Positions 27,350 through 35,312 of a stretch of DNA of 64,000 nt are shown here, one piece after another; positions within the stretch are counted from its first letter, which is position 1; each line of letters starts with the position of its first letter. The stretch lies in contig NZ_VUNG01000001.1 in assembly GCF_009695775.1 (NCBI RefSeq), positions 62,001 to 126,000 on the forward strand, written 5' to 3'. The position numbers and the translations under genes are program-made. This DNA comes from Hallella mizrahii (GTDB lineage: Bacteria; Bacteroidota; Bacteroidia; Bacteroidales; Bacteroidaceae). Under the pieces are notes generated by a model that searched no databases, was not told where the DNA came from, and saw nothing but the letters and a program-made list of their open reading frames with translations.

Positions 27350-27964
27350 CTACTCGTCCAATCCCAACAACTTCTTTATCTCGCAAATGGTCTTCTCAGG
27401 ATGCTCCCGGTCAAAGCGGATGCCCTGCATCCCTACCTGCCGGCAACCTTCTATGTTCTCTTTCTTATCGTCAAGAAACAGACATGTATCTGCCTTGAGG
27501 TGGAACTTATCAAGGAAAGCCCAGTAGATGGCCGGATCTGGCTTGAGCAAATGCACATCCTTGGACACCAACTCGTCGGTGATAAGGCCGAAGACACTAT
27601 ATTTCTCTTTCACCTCACTCAGCTTGCTCGACCAGTTGCTCAGTCCATAAACGTGGAAGCCACGATCTTTCAAGAGTTGGATGAGGTCGCGGATACCGGG
27701 TGTCTCCACGGTGAAGACATCGGTGTAGTGACTGTCGAAATAGCTGAGCGTATCGGCGTACTCTGGCCATCGCTCCTGCTGTTGACGGATATAATAGTCG
27801 AAAGAATGCAATTCCCGGTCCATGGCAGCGCCTACCTCTTCCGGCAGCACGTGGTCCATGAACCACTGTCCTCGTTCCCGACTTCCCAACAACTTGCCGA
27901 AGAAAGCCACAAAGTCGTACTGCACCAGCACGCCACCATAGTCAAAAACGATGTTCTCTATCAT
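27350..27964 (-). CDS. HAD-superfamily hydrolase, subfamily IA (YihX-like)
   Basis: The 204-residue protein has the HAD motifs: DYGGVLVQYD at residues 8-17 (nucleophile region), LSNWSS (motif II), KPDPAIYWAF with the motif III Lys, and FLDDKKENIEG (motif IV acidic pair). The cap region (about 16-90) fits subfamily IA, variant 3, as in YihX-type sugar-1-phosphate phosphatases. It would dephosphorylate a small phosphorylated metabolite in the cytoplasm; substrate unknown. It ends only 12 bp from the end of the convergent small gene and is transcribed from a good promoter at 27985-28015. Confidence 0.9.
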   Translation of the reverse strand: MIENIVFDYGGVLVQYDFVAFFGKLLGSRERGQWFMDHVLPEEVGAAMDRELHSFDYYIRQQQERWPEYADTLSYFDSHYTDVFTVETPGIRDLIQLLKDRGFHVYGLSNWSSKLSEVKEKYSVFGLITDELVSKDVHLLKPDPAIYWAFLDKFHLKADTCLFLDDKKENIEGCRQVGMQGIRFDREHPEKTICEIKKLLGLDE

Positions 27965-27984
27965 TGCTTTAGCTTATTTTCCCA

Positions 27985-28015
27985 CAAAGATAGCGAAAAA
28001 TATCCAAACGGCAAA
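27985..28015 (-). promoter_or_regulatory. promoter of the HAD hydrolase gene
   Basis: Minus strand TTTG (28015-28012), 19 bp, TATCTTTG (27992-27985). It ends 21 bp before the start codon at 27964. Confidence 0.7.
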
Positions 28016-28113
28016 TAATCTCTTCAATATTACCGACAAGAGTAGTTAGGACTTCCTCAACCCCATACCTTCCGCTAAAGCCTGCAAACGTGTCACCCGC
28101 CATACATTTTACT

Positions 28114-28147
28114 CCCCTCTCCCTTGGAGAGGGGTATGGGGGTGAGG
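28114..28147 (-). repeat. palindromic repeat family, copy 3
   Basis: Stem cccctctcc (28114-28122) and ggagagggg (28126-28134) with a CTT loop, followed by tatgggggtgagg. Read on the minus strand the CCTCACCCCC part starts directly after the stop codon of the haem-type receptor (28149). Closest in sequence to copy 1. Confidence 0.65.
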
Positions 28148-28148
28148 C

Positions 28149-30098
28149 TTATAGTCTGATCTTGCACCCCGCCATCATATTCGTGCCATCAACAACCGGA
28201 CTGTTGAGATAGTAGTATTTTGGACGATAGTTCAGCAGGTTGTCGACGGCAAATATTAACTTCAGATGTTTGCCGATGCTCATTTGTGCCGATAACTTCC
28301 ACAGCGTATAAGCCGGATAATGCACTGTAATGGTTCCTTCTTCCACCTTATAATAGTTTTTAAACTCTTGGTTGTCGATACCTGACAGGAAGCGACCGTC
28401 AAGAGCCACCATTCCATCCAACAGCGTAGAGAAGCGATGAGTCCAGTCGGCATGTGCCGTCAGAGTATGCTTGCGAGCAGGGAGATACGGACTGGCAAGC
28501 TTCTGTCCATCCTTGTGCCCTGCCTGCTCATCGACAAAGGCATAGGACAGCCGGGCATCAACGCCACAACTCCACCGCGCACGCGCCGTGGCCTCAAAAC
28601 CGGCCACATACAGCCGGTCGATGTTGACATAGGGCAGCCGGGGCATAGTCTCCGTAGCACTCGCGTAATAAGGATTTCCCGACGTAATCTTATTGGTCAC
28701 ACGGTTGCAGTATCCTGCCACCACAAAGCCATAGTTGCCCTTGACATATTCCACACTGAGATTGAAGTTATGGCTCACCTCAGGCTTGAGCAATGGATTG
28801 CCGGTGATCGTCCAGATACCTATCATATCGAAATCGTAGTATTTCTCTTTCAGCGTAGGCGCACGGAAGCCCATGCCATAGCCGAAGCGCACGTTGAGAT
28901 GGTCGACAGGCGTATGGCGTACACTGAGCTTCGGTGTGAGACGCTGGATATGATGATCCGAGAAATAGTCATAGCGCAGCGCACCCACAAATTCCCATCG
29001 TCTGTTGAGCTTCCAGTCAAGTTGTGCGAAGACGTCAGCACTCTGCTGGCGGTGTACGGCATCGAGTTTGTTATTACTGAGATAGTCATAAAGGTAGTCG
29101 GCCCCTGCAGTAAGCACATTGTCGCCGAAGGTGTGGTTATAGAGCAACCGCACGCTATTCTGCACATTGCTATAGTTGCGCGTGTCGATCTTCTGACTCT
29201 TCAGCCATGTCGACTTATCATATTGGTCGAAGCTGTAGGAGCCTTCCAGGACATCATTGTCAGACAATGTCCAAAGAGCCTTACCACCGGCGCTGAAGTC
29301 ACGATAGCGTTCGGGCGACTCTTCACTGCGTTTCACCTGGCGGAAGAAATAGCCTGCGCGCCCCGTAAGTTTCAGCCTGTCCGACGGTTGCCAGAGAGCT
29401 TTGTCGGCAAAGTTCCAAGTATGGTCACCGAAGATGGTGGTGACGGTACGTGCCACGGCACCGTCGTCACTGTGCACGTCATAGTTGTCCTGAGTGGTAT
29501 GGGTCATGTTGAATGCATTGCTCCACCGGCTGCTACCACCTTGCAGAGCCAGTCCATAGCGTTGCTCGTTATGTTTGGCCCGGCGCGCGTCAAGGCAGGC
29601 GTTGAGTTTCTTTGCCGCCTGCTTAGTGATGATATTGATAACACCGCCATTGGCATTGCTGCCATAGAGTGCCGAAGCCGCACCCTTGACGATCTCGATG
29701 TGGTCTACGTTGTCCATCGACAAACGCGTGAAGTCCACGTCGTCCATTGTCTCTCCCGCGAGACGCTCACCGTCGACGAGGATAAGCACGCTCTGTCCGC
29801 CGAAGCCCGAGAAATTGAGGTGAACCATCTGGTTTTGAGCAAAGGAGAATTCCACTCCCGGCATCACCTGTTGGAGCAAGTCCTTGAGGTTGGTGGCATC
29901 GGCCTTCTCTATGTCGGCGTGGCTGATGACCTGCGTGAGCACAGGCGTCTCCATGAGCAGTTTGGGAGAGCGTGTGCCGGTGACAACGACCTGCTCCAGG
30001 TCGTTGCCGGTGAGCAACGAGTCGGCAGGCTCCACAGCGAAGGTGCCTAATGGGAGCGCAGCGAGGGCGAGCGTCGTGAAAAGGGAGGTATGGCTCAT
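28149..30098 (-). CDS. TonB-dependent receptor of a haem-type uptake operon (HmuR-like)
   Basis: The 649-residue protein has a signal peptide (about 1-22), a TonB-box-like LEQVVVTGTRSPK at about 33-45, and a plug domain with LKDLLQQVMPGVEFS, LNFSGFGGQSVLILVDGERL and VKGAASALYGSNANGGVINI. The barrel follows to the C-terminal AGCKIRL. It lacks the carboxypeptidase-like front domain of the receptor at 21541. Its start codon overlaps the hmuY-like stop by 4 bp (ATGA), showing tight cotranscription and translational coupling. HmuY/HmuR pairs take haem from host or environmental haemoproteins in Porphyromonas; the same role is inferred here, but other tetrapyrroles or siderophores are possible. No Fur-type box was identified. 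Confidence 0.85.
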   Translation of the reverse strand: MSHTSLFTTLALAALPLGTFAVEPADSLLTGNDLEQVVVTGTRSPKLLMETPVLTQVISHADIEKADATNLKDLLQQVMPGVEFSFAQNQMVHLNFSGFGGQSVLILVDGERLAGETMDDVDFTRLSMDNVDHIEIVKGAASALYGSNANGGVINIITKQAAKKLNACLDARRAKHNEQRYGLALQGGSSRWSNAFNMTHTTQDNYDVHSDDGAVARTVTTIFGDHTWNFADKALWQPSDRLKLTGRAGYFFRQVKRSEESPERYRDFSAGGKALWTLSDNDVLEGSYSFDQYDKSTWLKSQKIDTRNYSNVQNSVRLLYNHTFGDNVLTAGADYLYDYLSNNKLDAVHRQQSADVFAQLDWKLNRRWEFVGALRYDYFSDHHIQRLTPKLSVRHTPVDHLNVRFGYGMGFRAPTLKEKYYDFDMIGIWTITGNPLLKPEVSHNFNLSVEYVKGNYGFVVAGYCNRVTNKITSGNPYYASATETMPRLPYVNIDRLYVAGFEATARARWSCGVDARLSYAFVDEQAGHKDGQKLASPYLPARKHTLTAHADWTHRFSTLLDGMVALDGRFLSGIDNQEFKNYYKVEEGTITVHYPAYTLWKLSAQMSIGKHLKLIFAVDNLLNYRPKYYYLNSPVVDGTNMMAGCKIRL

Positions 30099-30892
30099 AA
30101 TGCTATTTTTCTATAATTGATGGTCAGGTAGCACGTGGTGCCCTTACTGTCCGTGTAGTTCGCTAATTGCAGTGCGAAGTACTCCCCGTCTTTCGTGCGT
30201 AAAATGAACACGTGGTTGTTGAACGTATAAGTGGGCGGGATGGGAGGTATGTTGAAGACGAGCCAGGAGGACAGCACCTGATTGATCTTGATACCCTGGT
30301 TGCCCATGATGCAGTTGAGCATCTCCGTGCGGTCTACCCACACGTCACGCTCCGACCACGTGTCGGCTGTAAACGTCTTGTCGACGAAGGATGAGGCTGA
30401 TGCCGGCAGTTCCTCCATCGACGTATAGCTGGTCTCGAAGACGCTGCCGCCGTTGGTGCGTACGTTGTCGCGGTGCACGGCAAAGGTCCAGTGCTCAGGC
30501 TCGGGCTGCGGAGCCGTAGGCTTGTAGCCGCGACGCTCATAGTAGGACATACCCTTGCCGAAGATGTCGAACCAGTAGATGTACATGCCGCTACTGTCGC
30601 GGGCGGCGTCGGCGTTCTCGGTCTGCGGGATAGGCCACGGCGTGAACTTAGTCTGTGCTTGCTGCAAAGCTGCGACATCACCTTTATCAGTCAGTTCTAA
30701 GAGCGAGTCGAGATCGACATAGTACCAGTCGTTCCAACTGGTGGCGTCGATATAAAGCTGTCCTGCCTTCACCTCGGTATCGCTTCCCGCACCTTCGTCA
30801 TAGATGCCATCAAAGACACCTTCGCAGGATGCCGCCATTGAAAGGAAGCACCCTGCGAGGAAATATATTAAAAGTCGGTTGATGTGGTTCAC
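30095..30892 (-). CDS. HmuY-family lipoprotein
   Basis: The 265-residue protein has a lipoprotein signal ending MAASC (Cys23). The mature part includes QLYIDATSWNDWYYVDLDSL, FDIFGKGMSYYERRGY, FAVHRDNVRTNGG and a C-terminal DGEYFALQLANYTDSKGTTC stretch; these are the hallmarks of the HmuY family, beta-rich haem-binding proteins of the outer surface. In P. gingivalis HmuY captures haem and passes it to HmuR. The haem-ligand residues cannot be assigned here without alignment. It is 18 bp downstream of a calycin-like lipoprotein gene and overlaps the receptor gene by 4 bp. Ligand is inferred. Confidence 0.85.
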   Translation of the reverse strand: MNHINRLLIYFLAGCFLSMAASCEGVFDGIYDEGAGSDTEVKAGQLYIDATSWNDWYYVDLDSLLELTDKGDVAALQQAQTKFTPWPIPQTENADAARDSSGMYIYWFDIFGKGMSYYERRGYKPTAPQPEPEHWTFAVHRDNVRTNGGSVFETSYTSMEELPASASSFVDKTFTADTWSERDVWVDRTEMLNCIMGNQGIKINQVLSSWLVFNIPPIPPTYTFNNHVFILRTKDGEYFALQLANYTDSKGTTCYLTINYRKIAL

Positions 30893-30910
30893 TATATATA
30901 ATAATGAGAG

Positions 30911-31447
30911 TTACTTGCGTGTGCCAACAAATGTACCGGTCATGACCATGGGCATTTTTCCGAACTTATGAACGTTGACCACCGTGACCTTGTTGCCGCT
31001 GAAGCTCACCGTAATCTCTCCCTCAGTGACAGTATAGTTATTCTTATTGCCATAGACAAAGACCTCAGCACTGACCTTATTGCTATAGTCGAGGTAATAA
31101 ACATTCTTAGCCTTGTCGTAAGGGATATTGGTCACAGAATAGGTTCCCTGCACAATGTTCCCCATGCTCATGTTGCCCATCTTTTGAGCCGTAAAGTCGA
31201 AAGTCTCCTCCGGGATGACCACGCTGATGGTGCCATTGTTGTTCTGGTTGATGACATAGTTCACGTCTGCCGTGTTGGGCTGTTTGAGATCCATGCCCAT
31301 GACAGAAAAACTGAGCGTATCCTTACCAGTATAACTACCGGCCACTGACGGAGTGTTGTCATCATCGTCGTCGCCACAAGAAGTGAATGTGGCGGTTGTC
31401 ATCACGGCTGCCATGAAGAGCAGCATGAGGGTAAACAGTTTCTTCAT
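30911..31447 (-). CDS. calycin-like beta-barrel lipoprotein, first gene of the HmuY operon
   Basis: The 178-residue protein has a signal sequence ending FTSC (Cys24) followed by GDDDDDN, an acidic stretch right after the lipidated Cys that resembles the surface-export signal of Bacteroidetes lipoproteins. The rest (VAGSYTGKDTLSFSVMGMDL, then VNYVINQNNNGTISVVIPEE and VTVVNVHKFGKM) is a run of beta strands compatible with the calycin-like domain found in Bacteroides and often beside HmuY. It is probably a surface-exposed accessory ligand-binding protein. A good promoter lies upstream, so it heads the operon. Function is not established. Confidence 0.75.
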   Translation of the reverse strand: MKKLFTLMLLFMAAVMTTATFTSCGDDDDDNTPSVAGSYTGKDTLSFSVMGMDLKQPNTADVNYVINQNNNGTISVVIPEETFDFTAQKMGNMSMGNIVQGTYSVTNIPYDKAKNVYYLDYSNKVSAEVFVYGNKNNYTVTEGEITVSFSGNKVTVVNVHKFGKMPMVMTGTFVGTRK

Positions 31448-31498
31448 TGTCCTTAGTGTCTTTTTATGATTTAGTTGTGTGATTCTGATTTACGACTG

Positions 31499-31529
31499 CA
31501 AAGTTACGGCTTTTCACGGATATTCACAA
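31499..31529 (-). promoter_or_regulatory. promoter of the calycin/HmuY/TonB operon
   Basis: Minus strand TTG (31529-31527), 20 bp, TAACTTTG (31506-31499), giving a leader of about 45 nt before the start at 31447. Confidence 0.65.
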
Positions 31530-31589
31530 TCCCTACTTATGAGGAAATTTACTGAACTTGTACACTGACACGCACGCCCTTCATAAAAT

Positions 31590-31630
31590 AATAGTGCCTG
31601 TACGCTTGCGTAAAGCGTACAGGCACTATT
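31590..31630 (-). terminator. terminator of the GH97 gene
   Basis: A perfect 18-bp stem, arms 31590-31607 and 31613-31630 with a 5-nt loop, lies 21 bp after the GH97 stop (31652), with a T-rich stretch beyond it on the minus strand. Confidence 0.8.
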
Positions 31631-31651
31631 CGATTTTTACAGGTTTCTTTT

Positions 31652-33667
31652 TTATTTTTGTCGTATGACAATTCCTCCCATAGGCTGGAACGAAACCTTG
31701 AGTTTGCCTTCCTTTCCGACTTTCACGGTTTTCTCCACGGCCTCACGGTTCTTACCATCTGTGAGGAGCGTCACCTGCTGACCGGCGAGCATAGGCAGGG
31801 AGAGCGTGAGCTGAAGAGGCTTGCTCAGACCGTTGAGACCACCGACAAACCATTTGCCGCTGACAGCGTCCTGACGGGCGATGACAGCATAGCGGGTTGG
31901 ATATCCGTCGATGAACTTCGTCTCGCGCCAAGTCGTCGGGATGTCCTTGAGGAAGGTGCGCTCCACGGCGTTGACGGTAGAGTCGGACTGCGGCGTGACC
32001 TCCACACAGTTGACGCTCGTCTGATTGGTGATTGCTGTGGCAAGCTCAAAGACATTGCTGGTGTAGCGCGGGTGGCGGCTGCGATTGTCGCGGCTGAGAT
32101 AGCGGTTCATGATCACGCCGCCCCAGTCGAAGCTGCCTATGGCGTTGCGACTGAAAGGATGCATGGTCATCTCGAAGCCTTCCTTCTTGGCGTGGTACTC
32201 TGTGAAGAAGACGTTCTCGCTGGCCAGTGCAGCCTCAGAGGCGATATAGTTGGGATACATCCGCTCCCAGCCTCTCGGTATCGTGCAGCCATGGAAGATG
32301 ACGGCAAGGTGATGGTCTTTCGCATCGCTGAGAATGTCTTCGTAGAGTTGCATCGTCTGTTGCTTGTCACCACCGAAGAAGTCCACCTTGATGCCAGCGA
32401 TGCCGATGCGCTCCATCCATGCCATCTCGTGCTTACGGGCGATGGCGTCGTTCATGATGCCGCGAGGGGTCTGTGGCGCGTCGCTCCAGTAGCCGTTGCT
32501 GTTGTACCACAGCATGAGGCGGACACCTTTCTCTTTGGCGTAGGCGGCAAGCTTCTTGATACCCTTGCGCCCGATGTTCTTGTCCCACCAGTTGTCCACC
32601 AATACATACTCATAACCATATTTTGCGGCAAGGTCGATGAACTGCACTTGGTCGGCGTAGTTGATCGAGTTGTCCTGCCAGACGAGCCAGCTCCAGGTAT
32701 AGCGTCCCGGCTTGTAGTCGTATTTCGTCTTGTATTTCGGTTCTACCACATCGAAGGGAATCGTTGTCTCTACGATGGGTGCCAGCGTCTGTCCAACGGT
32801 GATCGTGCGCCACGGTGTAGTACCCGGTAAGGCGATGCCGGGTGCCGCGCTGCCATTACCGTTGTTCTCTCCGGGCTGCGGATAGGCTACTGTGTAGCCC
32901 GTCTGCGGGTCGTAGTCGCTCAGACGGCTGCCACAGTAGCTGCCGTCGACACCTGTCTCAGAGACCAGCACCCAGTAGTTGGCTTTGCTCTGACCGGTTT
33001 TCTTGGCATTGCCATTGCCGGACAGTTGCTCATGGAAGAGGCAGGGAAAGGTGTAGCCCACGCCGAACTGTGACTTGGCGGCCATGGGGGCATCGGCAGT
33101 GTACTCCTCTTCGTAGGAGGGCTTTGTGCGTTCCCATCCCGTCATAGGCGTGATCTGAGGGCAGAGAAACGTCGTGGTGCCGTCGGGGAAGCGGAAGCTC
33201 GTCGCCTCACTACGGATGACGGCGCACTTGGGGTTGTCGTTTTTCTGCCGGGGAATGGCGTAGCGCAGTGCAATGTTGTTGTCGTCGACGACGAAGGTGA
33301 CGACAAAGTGCTGTCCCTCGGCGTTGGCGAAGGTCACATCAGTGGCGTTGGCCTTGAAGTCGACATGGGCGCGTTTAGTGCGGGTCATGTCGTAGTGCTT
33401 CTCCATCGGATAGTCGCGGCTGCCGCTGAGCGTCATGCCGTGGGTGAGGTCGCCAAAGTCAGCGACAAAGCCAAGCCGGGACGGACACAGCACTTCCTTG
33501 CCGTTGAGAGTGACGGTATAAGTCGGTTTGCCGTCCGTGTCGGAGAGCGTCACGACGAGCTGTCCGTTTGGCGAAGCGATGGTCTTGTCCTTGGCTATTG
33601 CGGGCAAAGCCACGGCGAGAGCCATAGCGAAGAGAGCTGTTTTGAAGATTGTTTTTTTGTTTGTCAT
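31652..33667 (-). CDS. glycoside hydrolase family 97 (probably retaining alpha-galactosidase-like)
   Basis: The 671-residue protein has a signal peptide ending ALPAIA and the GH97 order: an N-terminal beta-sandwich (SPNGQLVVTLSDTDGKPTY), a central barrel and a C-terminal beta domain ending MGGIVIRQK. In the barrel, residues about 422-432 read IKVDFFGGDKQ. In GH97 the retaining branch, typified by BtGH97b, uses an Asp at this place as the nucleophile, whereas SusB-type enzymes invert with a Glu base. I therefore favour the retaining branch, acting on alpha-galactosides, though alpha-glucosides cannot be excluded. It is probably periplasmic. A TATCTTTG -7 element is at 33701-33694. It is a single-gene unit, not next to susC/susD. 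Confidence 0.9.
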   Translation of the reverse strand: MTNKKTIFKTALFAMALAVALPAIAKDKTIASPNGQLVVTLSDTDGKPTYTVTLNGKEVLCPSRLGFVADFGDLTHGMTLSGSRDYPMEKHYDMTRTKRAHVDFKANATDVTFANAEGQHFVVTFVVDDNNIALRYAIPRQKNDNPKCAVIRSEATSFRFPDGTTTFLCPQITPMTGWERTKPSYEEEYTADAPMAAKSQFGVGYTFPCLFHEQLSGNGNAKKTGQSKANYWVLVSETGVDGSYCGSRLSDYDPQTGYTVAYPQPGENNGNGSAAPGIALPGTTPWRTITVGQTLAPIVETTIPFDVVEPKYKTKYDYKPGRYTWSWLVWQDNSINYADQVQFIDLAAKYGYEYVLVDNWWDKNIGRKGIKKLAAYAKEKGVRLMLWYNSNGYWSDAPQTPRGIMNDAIARKHEMAWMERIGIAGIKVDFFGGDKQQTMQLYEDILSDAKDHHLAVIFHGCTIPRGWERMYPNYIASEAALASENVFFTEYHAKKEGFEMTMHPFSRNAIGSFDWGGVIMNRYLSRDNRSRHPRYTSNVFELATAITNQTSVNCVEVTPQSDSTVNAVERTFLKDIPTTWRETKFIDGYPTRYAVIARQDAVSGKWFVGGLNGLSKPLQLTLSLPMLAGQQVTLLTDGKNREAVEKTVKVGKEGKLKVSFQPMGGIVIRQK

Positions 33668-33740
33668 GTGTGGGTATTTTAGATTTGGTTGAGCAAAGAT
33701 ACAACTTTTCCGGCAGATGATCCTTTTTGCACTCTATTAT

Positions 33741-35288
33741 TTATGCTTCTTCGTATTTCCATTCATCCACGGTGCGCTTCTCCGTGGAGAAGTTGATGCC
33801 GACCTTGAAGATACGACGGCCGTCGTGCTTGTAGGGCAGGATATAGTCTTTGGCGTCGATCTGCTCAAGGGCTTTCTCCGCACTCTGGTCAATCTTCAGT
33901 TCCATGACGAAGATCGTGGTCTTGGTAGAGACCAGCAGGTCGACGCGTCCGCGTGCTGTCCGAGCCTCGGCGCGAATGGTGAAGTTGAGCATGTTGAAGA
34001 TGGTGTAGAGGATAGCCTGGAAGAACGCCTCGCTATTGTGATGGATGTCGTACGGAAATCCGGCGAGATAAACCTTTAAGGCTTCCATGGCGGCATCGAT
34101 ATTATCAGCGCGCATGGCTTGACCGAACTCCCATGCGAAGTTGTCGCGTGGTCCTGCATAGTAAGGCGCGATGTAGTTGAGCATGCTCTCGCTGAAGCCT
34201 TGACGCACCTCTTCGTTGGGGAAGCCTAACAGATACATGCCGTTCTGCGACTCTTTGATGGTGATATAGCCACTCTGATAAAGCACCGGTACCGGGTCCG
34301 TGATTTTCTCCGTAGGAGCATCAAAGCGCTGCGGCGTAGCCATGATGCCTTCCAACTGCGGGATGAGAATGTTGTTTTTCTGCAACAGTTCCAAGAGAAA
34401 GGTCGGTGTGCCCGTGGCGAACCAGTAATTGTCGAAGCGACTGTCGAACAAAGCGTTGAGGATGCTATAGGGGTTGTACAGTCCCGGGCAGTGGGCGGTG
34501 AAGTGATAACCATCGTATTGCTCTTTCAGTTTTTCTACAGCCTCGTCGAAGGTCATACCGTTGGCAGCAGCTAAGTCGGTGATCCCCTCGTGAAAGTTGT
34601 CGAGCAGCTCCTTTTCCGTGAACCCACAGATGGTGGCATATCGGTCGTCAAGACTGTAGTTCTTGATGTTGTTCAGTTCGCTGAAGATGCTGAGCTGTGA
34701 GAACTTCGTGATGCCGGTGAGGAAGACAAAGCGCAGCAGTCCCTCGTTGGCCTTTAAGGGACTGAAGAAGTCGCGCATGATACTTCGGATCTGTTCCTGC
34801 AGCTCCGGCTTAGCGTTGCTGTCAAGCATGGGTGCGTCGTATTCGTCGATGAGGACAACCACTTTCTGTCCGGTCTGGGCAGCTGCGGTCTGGATGATAT
34901 TATTAAACCGGTCTCCGAACCCTGACAGGTCTCTCGGAGTGATGTCATATTTTAGTTCATAGCGCGATAAGAGAAAGTCAAGTGTAGACATGATGCGTTG
35001 CACTTCGTAATACTTACCGCTGCTCAGGTCTATATGTATGACCGGATATTTCACCCATTCCTTCTCCAACTTCTCGATGGCGAGTCCTTTGAACAAATCT
35101 TTCTTTCCCTCGAAATAAGCCTGCATCGTCGTGACAAGCAGCGACTTGCCAAAACGGCGGGGACGGCTCAAAAAGTTGTTCTGCGAGCCTTTGACAATGT
35201 TATAGATAAGATCGGTCTTGTCTACATAAAAGAGGTTCTCTTCTCTTATTTTCTCGAAGGTCTGTATGCCTAAAGGATATCTGTTCAT
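33741..35288 (-). CDS. AAA-ATPase-like protein with C-terminal PD-(D/E)XK nuclease domain, paralog A
   Basis: The 515-residue protein begins MNRYPLGIQTFEKIREENL, YVDKT and SRPRRFGKSLL, where RRFGKS is the P-loop of the AAA-ATPase-like family, then VVVLIDEYDAPM as Walker B. The C-terminus has GRVDLLV, FVMELK and AEKALEQI, the D...ExK signature of a PD-(D/E)XK nuclease-like domain. This two-domain family is strongly amplified in Prevotella and other Bacteroidetes; its role is not established (defence, mobile-element or DNA-processing ideas exist). The gene is 24 bp downstream of a paralog of identical length (35313-36860), so the two are probably one transcript. See paralog B for comparison. 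Confidence 0.87.
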   Translation of the reverse strand: MNRYPLGIQTFEKIREENLFYVDKTDLIYNIVKGSQNNFLSRPRRFGKSLLVTTMQAYFEGKKDLFKGLAIEKLEKEWVKYPVIHIDLSSGKYYEVQRIMSTLDFLLSRYELKYDITPRDLSGFGDRFNNIIQTAAAQTGQKVVVLIDEYDAPMLDSNAKPELQEQIRSIMRDFFSPLKANEGLLRFVFLTGITKFSQLSIFSELNNIKNYSLDDRYATICGFTEKELLDNFHEGITDLAAANGMTFDEAVEKLKEQYDGYHFTAHCPGLYNPYSILNALFDSRFDNYWFATGTPTFLLELLQKNNILIPQLEGIMATPQRFDAPTEKITDPVPVLYQSGYITIKESQNGMYLLGFPNEEVRQGFSESMLNYIAPYYAGPRDNFAWEFGQAMRADNIDAAMEALKVYLAGFPYDIHHNSEAFFQAILYTIFNMLNFTIRAEARTARGRVDLLVSTKTTIFVMELKIDQSAEKALEQIDAKDYILPYKHDGRRIFKVGINFSTEKRTVDEWKYEEA

Positions 35289-35312
35289 AGACTCTGATTT
35301 TATGGGTTGTTT

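Noticed and set aside
24353..28042. Shared 14-bp sequence attaccgacaagag at 24353-24366 and 28029-28042
   Set aside because: Only two copies, different surroundings and unclear orientation; it may be chance or a fragment of a larger degraded repeat.
28437..30050. 537-codon open frame opposite the haem-type receptor
   Set aside because: Same reason: antisense to a recognisable TonB receptor, with an unremarkable low-information translation.
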